Source of the DNA: Petrotoga olearia DSM 13574
GTDB lineage: Bacteria > Thermotogota > Thermotogae > Petrotogales > Petrotogaceae
Assembly: GCF_002895525.1 (NCBI RefSeq)
Contig: NZ_AZRL01000012.1
Coordinates: 186,001-250,000, forward strand
Direction of reading: 5' to 3'
DNA length: 64,000 bases
How positions within the stretch are numbered: position 1 is the first letter of the stretch; each line of letters begins with the position of its first letter. The notes beneath the pieces were generated by a model. It was not told the origin of the DNA. It saw only the letters and a list, made by a program, of their open reading frames with translations, and made no database searches. The position numbers were made by a program, and so were the translations under genes. Shown here piece after piece: positions 18,345-28,096 of this stretch.

Positions 18345-19844
18345 ATGAAATATTCTAAGATAAAAACTGGCTGCATAGACGGTTTTAAAGTAGAAAATAT
18401 CTTAGTAGAAATCGATGTAAACTCTCGTTCTACCCAACAGACATTCAAAATAGTAGGAATGCCTTCCACATCTGTTTTAGAAAGTGAGAAACGAGTTACC
18501 AGTGCCATTAGAAATACTGGGTTTACTATCCCTAACGGATCGATAGTTGCAAATCTTTCACCTACCTCTATGAGAAAAGACGGTTCACATTTTGACTTAC
18601 CAATTGCTGTATCCTTGTTGGAGGCATCTGGTCAGATAAAAGAATTAAGTGATGATTACTATATATTTGGTGAACTTGGTTTGAATGGAGAAGTTAGACC
18701 TGTTTCTGGGATATCTCTTTTTTTGATGTACATAAAAGAAAGAAATCAACAAGCAAAATTCATAATTCCACGCGGAAATCAGGGGGAAAGTAAATTTGTA
18801 GAAAAGAAGGAAGTTATCGTTATAGATAGCTTAAAAGATATCGAAAATATATCGCTGGGTATTTTGGATGAATACTCTCCAAAGTATGAGGATATTGTAC
18901 AACCATCTTACAACTTGGATTTTCGTGAAATTAAAGGTCAAATCTTTGCCAAAAGGGGTATAGAGATAGCAGCCAGTGGATTTCACAACGTCTTAATGAG
19001 AGGATCTCCCGGTTCGGGAAAAACAATGATCGCTAAAAGGGTTCCAACAATATTACCAGATATGACGAGGGAAGAAATCATCGAATCAACTATGATCTAT
19101 TCAGTTGCTGGATATATGAATACGATAATCGATAAAAGACCCTTCAGATCTCCTCACCACACAGCTTCAACGGCCTCAATAATAGGGGGAGGAGCCGTTC
19201 CGAAACCTGGTGAAATAAGCTTGGCTCACAATGGAGTATTATTCATGGATGAATTTCCCGAGTACCGTACGGATGTAATAGAGTCCCTAAGACAGCCTTT
19301 AGAAGACGGAGAAGTGACGGTAACAAGAGCAAAATCCGTTGCTAATTTTCCTGCCAGATTCATGCTTATAGCCTCTCAAAATCCGTGTCCATGTGGATAT
19401 TATGGGGACAAGGAGATTGAATGTACGTGTAGTTTGAACCAGATCTTAAATTACAACAGAAAAATATCAGGTCCCATATTGGATAGAATAGATATAAGAA
19501 TAGATGTACCAAGGGTAAAAATTGACGAGCTCATGTCCAAGGAAGATGGAGAAAGCTCAGAAAAGATTAAAGAAAGAGTTTCAAAGGCTTCCCAAATACA
19601 GATAAAAAGGCAAAATAAATTGAATGGGAAACTTAGCAATAAAGAGCTGAAGAAATTTGCTGCTCTTACTGAAAAAGCGGAAGGCTTTCTAAAACAAGCA
19701 GCTATCAATTTAAAATTAACTGCAAGATCGGTAAACAGGGTAGTTAGAATTTCGCGAACTATAGCTGACACTTTTGATTCAAAGAATGTGGAAATAAGTC
19801 ATGTTTCGGAAGCCCTGAATTACAGAGGGAGAAAAATCATATGA
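18345..19844 (+). CDS. comM: ComM/YifB-type AAA+ Mg-chelatase-like ATPase
   Basis: ComM is a hexameric AAA+ helicase that promotes branch migration of incoming DNA in natural transformation. The N-terminal Lon-like ChlI domain (residues about 1-170), Walker A GSPGSGKT (220-227), Walker B LFMDEF (near 300) and the C-terminal helical domain are all present, and a cysteine cluster (NPCPCGYYG, ECTC) follows. The SD GGGGGGAAG precedes ATG 18345. A transformation role suits the pilus genes at 33-36 kb and the nuclease next door. Its stop overlaps the next start (ATGA). Confidence 0.95.
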   Translation: MKYSKIKTGCIDGFKVENILVEIDVNSRSTQQTFKIVGMPSTSVLESEKRVTSAIRNTGFTIPNGSIVANLSPTSMRKDGSHFDLPIAVSLLEASGQIKELSDDYYIFGELGLNGEVRPVSGISLFLMYIKERNQQAKFIIPRGNQGESKFVEKKEVIVIDSLKDIENISLGILDEYSPKYEDIVQPSYNLDFREIKGQIFAKRGIEIAASGFHNVLMRGSPGSGKTMIAKRVPTILPDMTREEIIESTMIYSVAGYMNTIIDKRPFRSPHHTASTASIIGGGAVPKPGEISLAHNGVLFMDEFPEYRTDVIESLRQPLEDGEVTVTRAKSVANFPARFMLIASQNPCPCGYYGDKEIECTCSLNQILNYNRKISGPILDRIDIRIDVPRVKIDELMSKEDGESSEKIKERVSKASQIQIKRQNKLNGKLSNKELKKFAALTEKAEGFLKQAAINLKLTARSVNRVVRISRTIADTFDSKNVEISHVSEALNYRGRKII

Positions 19845-20689
19845 GAAAAATGTCTTCATTTTTTCTGTTACTTTTATTGGTATTAAGCGTTGTTTATGCT
19901 AATTCGCAAGAATTAATAACAATACCAGATATAGAAAACCTCCAAAAAGCAAAAGTTTCTTCTATATTGGATGGAGACACAATTAACACTTACCAATACG
20001 CTGAAAGTATCAGGTTGATAGGGATAGACGCGCCAGAGAACAAAGCCGGTGGTAAACCCATTAGCGAGTACGGCTATAAGTCGTACCAATTTGTGAAGGA
20101 TAGACTAATAAATATTGCAAACAGAAACGTATATTTAGAGTTTGATGAGGATAAGTTTGACGATTACGGAAGGGTTTTGGCGTATGTATATTATGAGGAT
20201 GAAGAAGGAAACTTAGTATTACTAAACGAAGAAATATTAAAAAATGGATTAGCCCGACCGTTGTTTTATGAAGATACTTCAAAAAAGCAAGAAATATTTG
20301 TTAAAGCTTATATCCAAGCATATGAAGATAGAAAAGGGATCTTTGAAAGATACGATGATGAAAGTCTTGTCGTGGAATCTGATGGCTTAACCCAAAAGGA
20401 TTTAGGGAGAATACGATGGGTTAAGGTCAAAGTAAAAGAGGTTATAGAAGAAGGATGGAATTACTATAAAATTATCTCTGAAGACGAAGATTTTTACTAT
20501 GGAATAAGAAAACAAGAGTTTGATGCCTTTTTTGATGATTACGATATCTATGATTTAGTTGGGGAAGAAGTTATGTTCTTTGGAGAAATATGGATAGACC
20601 AGCGAACTGGGCAATACGAAATACTGGGAAGAGCTCCCTTTGAAATAAAAAGATTTGTGAATGGAGTGCAGTGGGAAGAGGGAGTTTAG
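19841..20689 (+). CDS. Secreted thermonuclease-like (SNase) protein with extra C-terminal domain
   Basis: A signal peptide (residues 1-20) is followed by a staphylococcal-nuclease domain (about 35-165) with the motifs ILDGDTI, IRLIGIDAPE, LEFDEDKFDDYGRVLAYVYY and a late GLARPL arginine. After it comes about 110 residues (KVKVKEVIEEGWNYYK to FGEIWIDQRTGQYEI) that look like a second small beta-rich domain, which I do not recognise. It would act outside the cytoplasmic membrane, on DNA or RNA. It is coupled to comM by a 4-bp overlap, so uptake-related DNA processing is possible but inferred. Confidence 0.85.
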   Translation: MRKMSSFFLLLLLVLSVVYANSQELITIPDIENLQKAKVSSILDGDTINTYQYAESIRLIGIDAPENKAGGKPISEYGYKSYQFVKDRLINIANRNVYLEFDEDKFDDYGRVLAYVYYEDEEGNLVLLNEEILKNGLARPLFYEDTSKKQEIFVKAYIQAYEDRKGIFERYDDESLVVESDGLTQKDLGRIRWVKVKVKEVIEEGWNYYKIISEDEDFYYGIRKQEFDAFFDDYDIYDLVGEEVMFFGEIWIDQRTGQYEILGRAPFEIKRFVNGVQWEEGV

Positions 20690-20741
20690 TTTAAAACTTA
20701 TTTTAAAGATCGTATAACGGAATAAGAGGGGGATATACATT

Positions 20742-21311
20742 ATGGGTAAATATTTTAAAAAAGTAGTAGGAGAAAAATGCTTTTTGTCACCAGTTAATCC
20801 TGACGATTTTGAAAAATACACGGAATGGTTAAATGACCCAGAAATATCAGAAAACATGATGGTAGAGGATAATATTATTTCTTTGCTTAAAGAAAAAGAC
20901 ATTTTAGAAAAAATGGCAAAAGGCAACGATGTCGAATTTGCCATAGTGGATTTAGAAACAGAAGAGCTGATAGGCAATTGTGGTTTACACAACATTAATA
21001 GAATTAATCAATCGGCTGTCCTTGGAATTTTTATAGGAAACAAAGAATATCTGTCTAAAGGGTATGGTACCCAAGCCATTAAATTGTTGTTGAATTATGG
21101 ATTCAGCGTTTTAAATTTGAATAACATTATGTTAGAAGTTTTTGAATACAACAAAAGAGCCATAAGATCTTACCAAAAAGCTGGATTTAAAGAAATAGGT
21201 AGGCGAAGGCAAGCAAAGTTTTTTAAAAACAATAGATACGATATAATATTTATGGACATTTTAAAAGAAGAATTTCTTGAAATAAAAGATGCGAAAGGAG
21301 CAATAGGGTGA
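20742..21311 (+). CDS. GNAT acetyltransferase, RimJ/RimL type
   Basis: This is a GNAT-fold N-acetyltransferase of 189 residues. The acetyl-CoA loop reads KGYGTQAIKLLLNYGF, preceded by LGIFIGNKEYL, and the late motif YNKRAIRSYQKAGFKEIGRRRQ (split here: YNKRAIRSY then GFKEIGR) is typical of RimJ/RimL and spermidine acetyltransferases. The SD AGAGGGGGA precedes ATG 20742. It overlaps the hemolysin III gene by 4 bp. The acceptor is unknown. Confidence 0.88.
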   Translation: MGKYFKKVVGEKCFLSPVNPDDFEKYTEWLNDPEISENMMVEDNIISLLKEKDILEKMAKGNDVEFAIVDLETEELIGNCGLHNINRINQSAVLGIFIGNKEYLSKGYGTQAIKLLLNYGFSVLNLNNIMLEVFEYNKRAIRSYQKAGFKEIGRRRQAKFFKNNRYDIIFMDILKEEFLEIKDAKGAIG

Positions 21312-21955
21312 AAGATTTAGACAACATAGAAAAATTCACCACTGGTGAAGAAATAGCTAATGCCGTTATACACGGTATAGGAGCATTGTTGAGTATAGCT
21401 GCTCTGGTGTTATTGGTAGTTTTTTCAGCGATTAACGGACAACCTTGGAGTATTTTCAGTTCGGCTATATATGGTTCATCGTTGATTATCCTTTATTTAT
21501 CTTCAACACTATATCACAGCTTTCAACGTAAAAAAATAAAAGATCTCTTTGAAATATTCGATCATTCGGCAATTTATATTTTAATAGCGGGTACTTACAC
21601 ACCTTTTGCACTTGTTACGTTGAATGGAAGTTTAGGGTGGATTATATTTTTTGTTGTATGGGTTTTGGCGGCTATAGGCATTATTTTTAAAATATTTTTC
21701 GTTAAAAGGTTTAGGATCCTTTCAACAATTTTATACATAGCCATGGGATGGTTAGTTGTGTTTGCTATGGAACCTTTAGTTTCGAACTTGGATTTCTGGG
21801 GACTATTTTGGTTGGTTATAGGAGGCATTCTTTACACAGTCGGGACCATATTTTACGTGTGGAGAAAAATCCCATATCATCATGCTTTATGGCATTTGAT
21901 AGTACTTGCAGGAAGTATATGCCACTTTTTCTCAGTGTTCTTTTATGTTATATGA
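21308..21955 (+). CDS. Hemolysin III / PAQR-family membrane protein
   Basis: This 215-residue protein has seven predicted membrane helices. The conserved metal-site residues of the family can be seen: STLYHSF, FDHSAIYILIAGTYTPF and the C-terminal HALWHLIVLAGSICHF histidines. Bacterial members are called YqfA or hemolysin III; their function is unclear and may be membrane-fluidity related. It starts at GTG 21308 within the preceding gene's stop (GTGA). Its stop is only 4 bp from the convergent ptb stop, with no terminator between. Confidence 0.92.
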   Translation: MKDLDNIEKFTTGEEIANAVIHGIGALLSIAALVLLVVFSAINGQPWSIFSSAIYGSSLIILYLSSTLYHSFQRKKIKDLFEIFDHSAIYILIAGTYTPFALVTLNGSLGWIIFFVVWVLAAIGIIFKIFFVKRFRILSTILYIAMGWLVVFAMEPLVSNLDFWGLFWLVIGGILYTVGTIFYVWRKIPYHHALWHLIVLAGSICHFFSVFFYVI

Positions 21956-21959
21956 GATC

Positions 21960-22844
21960 TCAGGAATTTAAAACTCCAAGTGCAAGAGCTGCCAATTTCG
22001 ATTGATCGTTGTCGGCTCTTGATACTAAGACTACAGGAGCCTTTGCTCCTACTACAATTCCTGCCACGTTTCCTCCTGAAAAATATACAGCAGATTTTCC
22101 TAACAAATTCCCCGAATGGATATCTGGAACAATCAAAATATCAGCTTTGCCTGCAACCTCACTGTTTATATTTTTAATCTTGGCAGCTTGTTCGTTTATA
22201 GCGTTATCAAGGGCAAGAGGACCATCGACAACACAACCTTTTATTTGACCTCTTTTATTCATTTGGGTCAAGATGGCGGCATCTATTGTTTCGGGCATAT
22301 TGGGATTAACAACTTCGACCGCTGCTAGTAAAGCTACTTTAGGAGTTTTTATATCAAGGTTTTTGGCTACTTCAAGGGCGTTGTATATAATTTGAACTTT
22401 TTGGGTTAAATCAGGATGGATTATCATTCCGCCATCGCTTATCAAAAGTAATCTATCCAAATAAGGTGTTTCTACTACAGCAACATGAGAAAGCAAATTT
22501 CCTGATTTTAATCCCCAATCGTTGTTTAAAACAGCTTTTAGCAACTCAGAGGTTTTTATCTTGCCTTTCATAAGCAGATCAGCAGCTCCACTTGAAACAA
22601 GTCGAACGCCTTTCTCGGCTGCTTCTTGTGGGTTTTCTGCGTCTATAATGTCAAATTCCTTTCCAATAATTTCAAAGTTTTTTTTAATTTCTTCTTTATT
22701 TCCAACCAAAACAGGGTTTGCAAACCCTTCTTCACTTGCTTTTGATAAAGCCTTCAAAGCTTCAATATCTTCTGCACAGACAAGAACGACGTTCTTTGTT
22801 GGTTTGGACTTTGCTTTATTCAACAATTCCTCAAAGTTTTTCAT
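21960..22844 (-). CDS. ptb: Phosphate butyryltransferase (phosphate acyltransferase family)
   Basis: Ptb exchanges CoA for phosphate on short acyl groups (butyryl, isobutyryl, isovaleryl), feeding acyl-phosphate to a kinase for ATP. The 294-residue length, the N-terminal ALKALSKASEEGFANPVLVG and the central GKIKTSELLKAVLN are typical of Ptb and not of longer Pta. A GTG at 22856 belongs to the SD (AAAGGTGGA), so ATG 22844 is chosen. No butyrate kinase gene is adjacent. With the ornithine operon in the same window, use in amino-acid fermentation is plausible. Confidence 0.88.
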   Translation of the reverse strand: MKNFEELLNKAKSKPTKNVVLVCAEDIEALKALSKASEEGFANPVLVGNKEEIKKNFEIIGKEFDIIDAENPQEAAEKGVRLVSSGAADLLMKGKIKTSELLKAVLNNDWGLKSGNLLSHVAVVETPYLDRLLLISDGGMIIHPDLTQKVQIIYNALEVAKNLDIKTPKVALLAAVEVVNPNMPETIDAAILTQMNKRGQIKGCVVDGPLALDNAINEQAAKIKNINSEVAGKADILIVPDIHSGNLLGKSAVYFSGGNVAGIVVGAKAPVVLVSRADNDQSKLAALALGVLNS

Positions 22845-22870
22845 GAAAACGTCCACCTTTGTTGATTATA

Positions 22871-24238
22871 TTAAGCACCTCTTTGAGAAGCTTCTTCAAT
22901 TACAGGTTTTTTCCAGTTACCAAAAATTAGAAATCCTAAAGCTAATAGAACAGCAGAAAAATTGCTTATTATCATTGCGATGAAAACGCCTATGTAACCG
23001 TGATTTTGGGCTAAGAAAAACACTAAAGGAACCCTTATTCCCCACAATCTTACCATATCTATTATGGTCGATTGTAAAGTATGTCCTGTACCTCTTAAAG
23101 TACCAAGAAAAACAGAAACTAATGAAAAGAACGGAAGTGAGAAAGAAACGTATCTAAAAAACTCTTCTCCTACTTTAATTACTTCTGGATCGTTTATGAA
23201 AAATTTTGTTATATTGTGACCAAATAAAAACATCAGCATTGAAGCGCTTCCGACGATCAGTAAAGTTGCCAAAGAAGCTTTTCTAACCGTTTCCTCAGCT
23301 TTTTCAGGTTTGTTGGCTCCTACATATTGGCCTGTCATCGTAGCTGTTGCCAAGGCTATTCCCATAGCGAACATCGTTATTAAATTGTTCATTCTATTTC
23401 CAATTCCATATCCGCTAATAACAATAGGCCCAAATTGTGCGATAACCCCCATTATTATAGCAAATCCTATAGCTGTGAAAGATTCTCCTATCGAAGAGGG
23501 TAAGCCGACCGTTAACACTTTTTTTATAAGTTTTGGATCTGGGACAAAATCTTTAAAGTGCAATTTAAAACCCTCTCTACCTTTGAATAATACGAATAGA
23601 AATACGACAGACATTATAACTTGAGATAACATAGTTGCTAATGCAGCACCAAAAACTCCTAAATTGAGTTGGAAAATGAAAAGAGGGTCAAGCGCTACAT
23701 TCAACAGGATGGATATACCATTGTATTTCAAGGCTATAATTGAATTTCCCCATCCTCTGAATATACCTGCCACCGTTTGCATTAAAAAACTGAAAGGTAA
23801 ACTAAATGCCATTATTTTTAGATACGTATTACTGAGGTCGAATATATTTTCGTCTAATCGTAAAAGAGATAATAATTGCTTGCTAAAGATTACCACTATT
23901 GCCATAATGGATAAAGCCACAAAAGTCATTACCAAAATAGTTTGTGCTGCAGATTTTTCAGCTCTTCTTTGATCACCATATCCTGTATATTGGGCTATCA
24001 AAGAGGTTCCAGCATATGAGAATCCTGTTGTGAAGGATATAAAAACAAAGATCAAGGGCCAAACTACAGTGGGAACAGACAACTCTAAAGGGCCTAACTT
24101 TCCCAAAAAATAAGCATCAGTTATATTATATATCGCTTGCATCATATTTGTCAAAATGATTGGCCACGCTAAGGCGAACAAAGCTCTCCATATAGATGTT
24201 TTTAAAATGTCAACTTTTCCTGTATCCTTGGTTTTCAC
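22871..24238 (-). CDS. MATE-family efflux transporter
   Basis: This 455-residue MATE exporter has 12 predicted helices in two homologous halves. It begins with the typical WRALFALAWPIILTNMMQ and YNITDAYFLGKLG segments. MATE proteins expel cationic drugs or metabolites using Na+ or H+ gradients. It starts at GTG 24238 (SD AAAGGTGATAG). The ptb gene follows after 26 bp, so the two are probably co-transcribed. The substrate cannot be inferred. Confidence 0.93.
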   Translation of the reverse strand: MKTKDTGKVDILKTSIWRALFALAWPIILTNMMQAIYNITDAYFLGKLGPLELSVPTVVWPLIFVFISFTTGFSYAGTSLIAQYTGYGDQRRAEKSAAQTILVMTFVALSIMAIVVIFSKQLLSLLRLDENIFDLSNTYLKIMAFSLPFSFLMQTVAGIFRGWGNSIIALKYNGISILLNVALDPLFIFQLNLGVFGAALATMLSQVIMSVVFLFVLFKGREGFKLHFKDFVPDPKLIKKVLTVGLPSSIGESFTAIGFAIIMGVIAQFGPIVISGYGIGNRMNNLITMFAMGIALATATMTGQYVGANKPEKAEETVRKASLATLLIVGSASMLMFLFGHNITKFFINDPEVIKVGEEFFRYVSFSLPFFSLVSVFLGTLRGTGHTLQSTIIDMVRLWGIRVPLVFFLAQNHGYIGVFIAMIISNFSAVLLALGFLIFGNWKKPVIEEASQRGA

Positions 24239-24369
24239 TCACTATCACCTTTAATGTAAAAATTAATTCGCTATCCTTATTAATATTTTATCAGATTATT
24301 TGGGATTTTGGTTAAAAATAAAGGTATATATTTTAAGCTTCGTAGTTAGATATTATTAAAAAATAAATA

Positions 24370-24406
24370 AAAAAAGGTGCCTACAAAAAAGGGCGCCCAA
24401 AATTAT
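24370..24406 (-). terminator. Probable terminator after tex
   Basis: On the minus strand GGCGCC pairs with GGCACC (one C-A mismatch) and is followed by seven T residues. It lies about 20-55 bp after the tex stop. Confidence 0.5.
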
Positions 24407-24425
24407 TTGCGAAAATCTAAAGTTT

Positions 24426-26588
24426 TTATCTTTTTATGCTCACTAACCTTAAGCCAATTCTTTTTCTTGATTTATCAATGTTTATTATTTCAACTTCTAC
24501 TATATCGTTTATTTGTAAAATATCCGTAGGGTGAGCAACAAAATTTTCAGAAAGGTTTGACTTATGGATCAAACCGTTTTCTTTTATTCCCAAATCTACA
24601 AAGGCTCCAAAATCTGTAATGTTAGTTATTTTACCTGATAATCTCATGCTTTCTTTTAGATCTTCAAATTTTAGAATATCATCCATAAGTTGAGGTTGAG
24701 GCATTTCATCCCTTGGATCTCTGCCGGGCTTTTGAAGTTCCTTCAGAATATCGATCAATGTATATTCTCCAATTTCTAATTCTTCAGATATTGATTTTAG
24801 ATTTTCTTTGTCGTTTAAAAGTTGCGAAACCTTTAATTTTAATGGTTCCAACCTTTCTTTGATTTTTAGATCATCCAACGTGTAACCAAGTATATTTATT
24901 AATTTTTCGGCTGCATCATAACTTTCTGGGTGTATTCCAGTCATTTCTAACGGGTTTTCTCCGTCGATTATTCTCAAAAATCCTGCACTTTGTTCAAAAG
25001 TTTTTTCTCCAAAGCCTTTTACATTGAAGAGGTCCTCTCTTTTATTGAATGGCCCATTCTTTTGGCGGTATTGAACAATTTTCTTTGCTATGGTAGTTGT
25101 TATTCCAGAAACGTATTCCAATAAAGAATATGATGCGGTGTTTAAATTAACACCAACGAGGTTAACTACGCTTTCCACGGTTGCATCAAGCTTTTCCTTC
25201 AACTTTTTTTGGTTAACATCGTGTTGATACTGTCCAACACCTATAGATTTGGGGTCAATTTTTACAAATTCCGCCAGAGGGTCTTGTATTCTTCTTCCTA
25301 AACTTATAGCTCCTCGAACAGTTACATCATATTCTGGGAACTCTTCTTTTGCCAACTTAGAAGCAGAATAAACAGAAGCTCCAGATTCATCGACGAATAT
25401 GTACTTAAGATTCAAATTATTTTTCTTTATTAAGTCAACAACGAACTGTTGAGTTTCTCGTGAGGCGGTTCCGTTTCCTATTGCTATTAGATTTATATTA
25501 TGCTTTTGAATTAAACCCATCACAATTTTCTCGGAGTTTTCGATATCGTTTTGTGGAGGAACGGGAAATATCGTATCGTTAGAGAGAAAATTTCCCATTT
25601 CATCTAATGCCACAACTTTACATCCAGTTCTGAAACCAGGATCAATTGCTAGAATCCTTTTGTTTTTTAAAGGAGGAGTTAGTAATAATTGTCTAAGATT
25701 TTTGGCAAAGAGATCTATCGCCCCTTCTTCTGCTTTTTCTGTGAGATTTTGTCTTATTTCTCTTTCTATTGATGGGTTTAACATGTTTGTGAATCCATAG
25801 TTCAAACCTTTGGATATAATTTCATCACAGATTTCATTTCCTGTTTTGTACTTAGCTTTTTCTTTATTGAGCCACTCGTCATCAATAATTAATTTCACAT
25901 TTAAAACTTTTTCTTTTTCGCCCCTGTTTAATGCTAAAACCCTGTAATTGGGGATTTTTGAAATTTCTTGTGTGAATTCGTGATACATGTCGTACTTTGT
26001 GGCTTCTTCTATAAACTCTTTCTTTTTTTCAGAGTGAATTTTGCCGAATTTTTCGTAATACTTTCTTAGACTTTCCCGATTATCTTTGCTATGGGCAAAG
26101 GTTTGACCTATTATGTAGGAAATTCCTTCTACCACTTTGTCTATGTTATCGTATTCCTCAGATACAAATTCTTCTAATTCATCTAAGGATTTGATATTAC
26201 CTAACAACACTTTGTTTGCTGCAGGTTCAAGACCAGCTTCTATAGCTTTGTCGGCATTGGTTTTCTTTCTTTTTTTGTAAGGAAGATACAGGTCTTCCAA
26301 TTCAGTCATCTTTTTGGTGTTAATTATCTTTTCTTTCAGTTCATCTGTTAATTTACCTTGCTCTTCAATGCTTTTTAAGACTGTCTTTTTGTAGTCTTCT
26401 AAGTTTTGGTAATATTTAAGTAATTCTTCTATTCTCCTAATCTTTTCTTCATCTAAATTACCTGTTCTTTCTTTTCGATACCTGCTGATAAAAGGTACGG
26501 TGTTCCCTTCATTTAATAATTCTATAGTGTTTTCCGCTTGAAATGTTTTTATGTTCAGATCCTCTGTTATTGTTTTGATTATATCCAA
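24426..26588 (-). CDS. tex: Tex-type S1 RNA-binding transcription accessory protein
   Basis: Tex is an about 720-residue nucleic-acid-binding protein linked to transcription and stress survival. Domains in order are the N-terminal helical Tex region (VPFISRYRKERTGNLDEE), a YqgF/RNase H-like domain (ILAIDPGFRTGCKV), helix-hairpin-helix pairs (LNTASYSLLEYVSGI, KREDLFNVKGFG) and a C-terminal S1 domain (GKITNITDFGAFVDLGIKENGLIH). The upstream TTG at 26603 lies in the SD (TTGGAGGT), so TTG 26588 is the start. It is 56 bp after galM and probably in the same transcript. Confidence 0.95.
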   Translation of the reverse strand: MDIIKTITEDLNIKTFQAENTIELLNEGNTVPFISRYRKERTGNLDEEKIRRIEELLKYYQNLEDYKKTVLKSIEEQGKLTDELKEKIINTKKMTELEDLYLPYKKRKKTNADKAIEAGLEPAANKVLLGNIKSLDELEEFVSEEYDNIDKVVEGISYIIGQTFAHSKDNRESLRKYYEKFGKIHSEKKKEFIEEATKYDMYHEFTQEISKIPNYRVLALNRGEKEKVLNVKLIIDDEWLNKEKAKYKTGNEICDEIISKGLNYGFTNMLNPSIEREIRQNLTEKAEEGAIDLFAKNLRQLLLTPPLKNKRILAIDPGFRTGCKVVALDEMGNFLSNDTIFPVPPQNDIENSEKIVMGLIQKHNINLIAIGNGTASRETQQFVVDLIKKNNLNLKYIFVDESGASVYSASKLAKEEFPEYDVTVRGAISLGRRIQDPLAEFVKIDPKSIGVGQYQHDVNQKKLKEKLDATVESVVNLVGVNLNTASYSLLEYVSGITTTIAKKIVQYRQKNGPFNKREDLFNVKGFGEKTFEQSAGFLRIIDGENPLEMTGIHPESYDAAEKLINILGYTLDDLKIKERLEPLKLKVSQLLNDKENLKSISEELEIGEYTLIDILKELQKPGRDPRDEMPQPQLMDDILKFEDLKESMRLSGKITNITDFGAFVDLGIKENGLIHKSNLSENFVAHPTDILQINDIVEVEIINIDKSRKRIGLRLVSIKR

Positions 26589-26644
26589 TACTTTTACCTC
26601 CAAGAAACAATGTATTTTGCTGTTTTTGGAACTCTAAATCATCT

Positions 26645-27715
26645 CTAATTCACGATAGAAAATTTGTAAATTGTTGTTGAAGAGTACACTTCCGAAGACC
26701 TTAAAGTTGTGGAAGGAAAGTTTTTCTGGTTTGGAGAATTGGGAAAATGTTGTGTTTCCAAAGCTATTCCAGAATATTTTCCGTAGTGTTTTCCTTCTTT
26801 TCCATAAGTATCAACAAAATTGCCTGTATAAACTTGAATCCCAGGCTCGGTGGTGTATATTTTCATCACTCTTCCACTTGTGGGTTCGACCATCCTTGCA
26901 GCTAAAGATATTTTGCTATTTTCTTTGTTTAATACGAAATTATGATCTATTCCTTCTAATGGAGAATCTTTCAGATCTTTGAGCACCTCACCGAGAATTT
27001 TTGGGACTGTAAAATCAAAAGGTGTATCTTTGACACTTTTTATTTCTCCGGTTGGTATTAACGTTTCATCTACGGGCGTATAATGATTAGCAAATAGCTC
27101 TAACTGGTGATCAAAAATATTTCCTTTACCTTCTCCAGCTAAATTAAAGTAACTGTGATTTGTCAAATTTATGATAGTGGTCTTATCTGTAGTTGCAGTA
27201 TATGAAATCTTTAATTCATTATCGTTGGTTAAAGTGTAGGTAACGCTTACACGTAAGTTCCCTGGATAACCTTCTTCACCATCATGGCTTAAACGCTTGA
27301 ACCTAACAGAAGGTCCTTCAACAGTTGTAAAAGCTGTAGCTTGAAATATTTGCTTTTGAAAACCCTTGATTCCCCCATGAAGATGGTTTGAATTATCGTT
27401 TTGAGCTAAGGTATAATTTTTTCCTTCAAGTGAGAATTGCCCGTTTTTTATTCTATTTGCGTGTCGCCCTATTGTAGCCCCGAAAAAAGGATTATGTGGA
27501 TTAGGTTTTTCGTAATCTGAAACAGTGTCGAAGCCTAAAATTATATCTTCAAGTTCTCCTTTTTTATCAGGTAAGTACAACGATACCAACGTAGCTCCAA
27601 AATTTGTTACTTGTAAGGTAACTCCCTTCTCGTTTCTTAATGTGAATAGAGTCACAGGGGTTCCTTCTACTGTGTATCCCCATTGATTTTTTTCAATATA
27701 TCCTAAACTTGACAC
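26645..27715 (-). CDS. galM: Galactose mutarotase (aldose 1-epimerase)
   Basis: GalM interconverts alpha and beta anomers of galactose and other aldoses. The catalytic His/Glu residues are visible in NHLHGG, LTNHSYFNLAG and ALETQHFPNSPNQ. The 356-residue length is normal. It starts at GTG 27715 with SD GGGGGAT. Upstream is a good promoter (CTGACA, 16 bp, TATAAT with extended TG). No sugar operon surrounds it; tex follows. Confidence 0.95.
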   Translation of the reverse strand: MSSLGYIEKNQWGYTVEGTPVTLFTLRNEKGVTLQVTNFGATLVSLYLPDKKGELEDIILGFDTVSDYEKPNPHNPFFGATIGRHANRIKNGQFSLEGKNYTLAQNDNSNHLHGGIKGFQKQIFQATAFTTVEGPSVRFKRLSHDGEEGYPGNLRVSVTYTLTNDNELKISYTATTDKTTIINLTNHSYFNLAGEGKGNIFDHQLELFANHYTPVDETLIPTGEIKSVKDTPFDFTVPKILGEVLKDLKDSPLEGIDHNFVLNKENSKISLAARMVEPTSGRVMKIYTTEPGIQVYTGNFVDTYGKEGKHYGKYSGIALETQHFPNSPNQKNFPSTTLRSSEVYSSTTIYKFSIVN

Positions 27716-27751
27716 TCAAGATCCCCCTTTTATTTTTCTGGTATAAAAAAT

Positions 27752-27779
27752 ATTATATCATATGGGAATACATTGTCAG
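27752..27779 (-). promoter_or_regulatory. galM-tex promoter
   Basis: On the minus strand CTGACA (27774-27779) and TATAAT (27752-27757) are 16 bp apart, with an extended TG before the -10. Confidence 0.7.
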
Positions 27780-27954
27780 GAAACTTATCAATCTTTTTTT
27801 AATAGTTTTGAAGTGGAAGAAATAGAAGAATTCATTAAAATTAGCAGCAATTTTTAATTGAAAAACGCCACAAGTGGTCCTTATCAGATTTGGAAATTTG
27901 AGGTCATGGTAGTAAAATAGATATAAATATATATTCTCAAAAGAGGTGATTTTT

Positions 27955-28095
27955 GTGAAGTCTTACCCTCCAGAATTAAAAGCCAACGTTGTTAAAGAGC
28001 ATGTCGAAAAAGGTGTTTCTTGTTCTCAACTTAGTAAAACTTACAACATCCCTACCAGAAATATCTATAAGTGGGTTAAGAAGTTTAGAGATTAA
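27955..28095 (+). pseudogene. IS3-family transposase OrfA fragment
   Basis: Forty-six codons beginning at GTG 27955 (SD AAAGAGGTGAT) encode the N-terminal helix-turn-helix of an IS3/IS911-type OrfA (KSYPPELKANVVKEH, then LSKTYNIPTRNIYKWVKKFR). A TAA ends the frame where full OrfA would continue with a leucine zipper. It is the 5' remnant of a transposase. Confidence 0.8.
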
Positions 28096-28096
28096 C

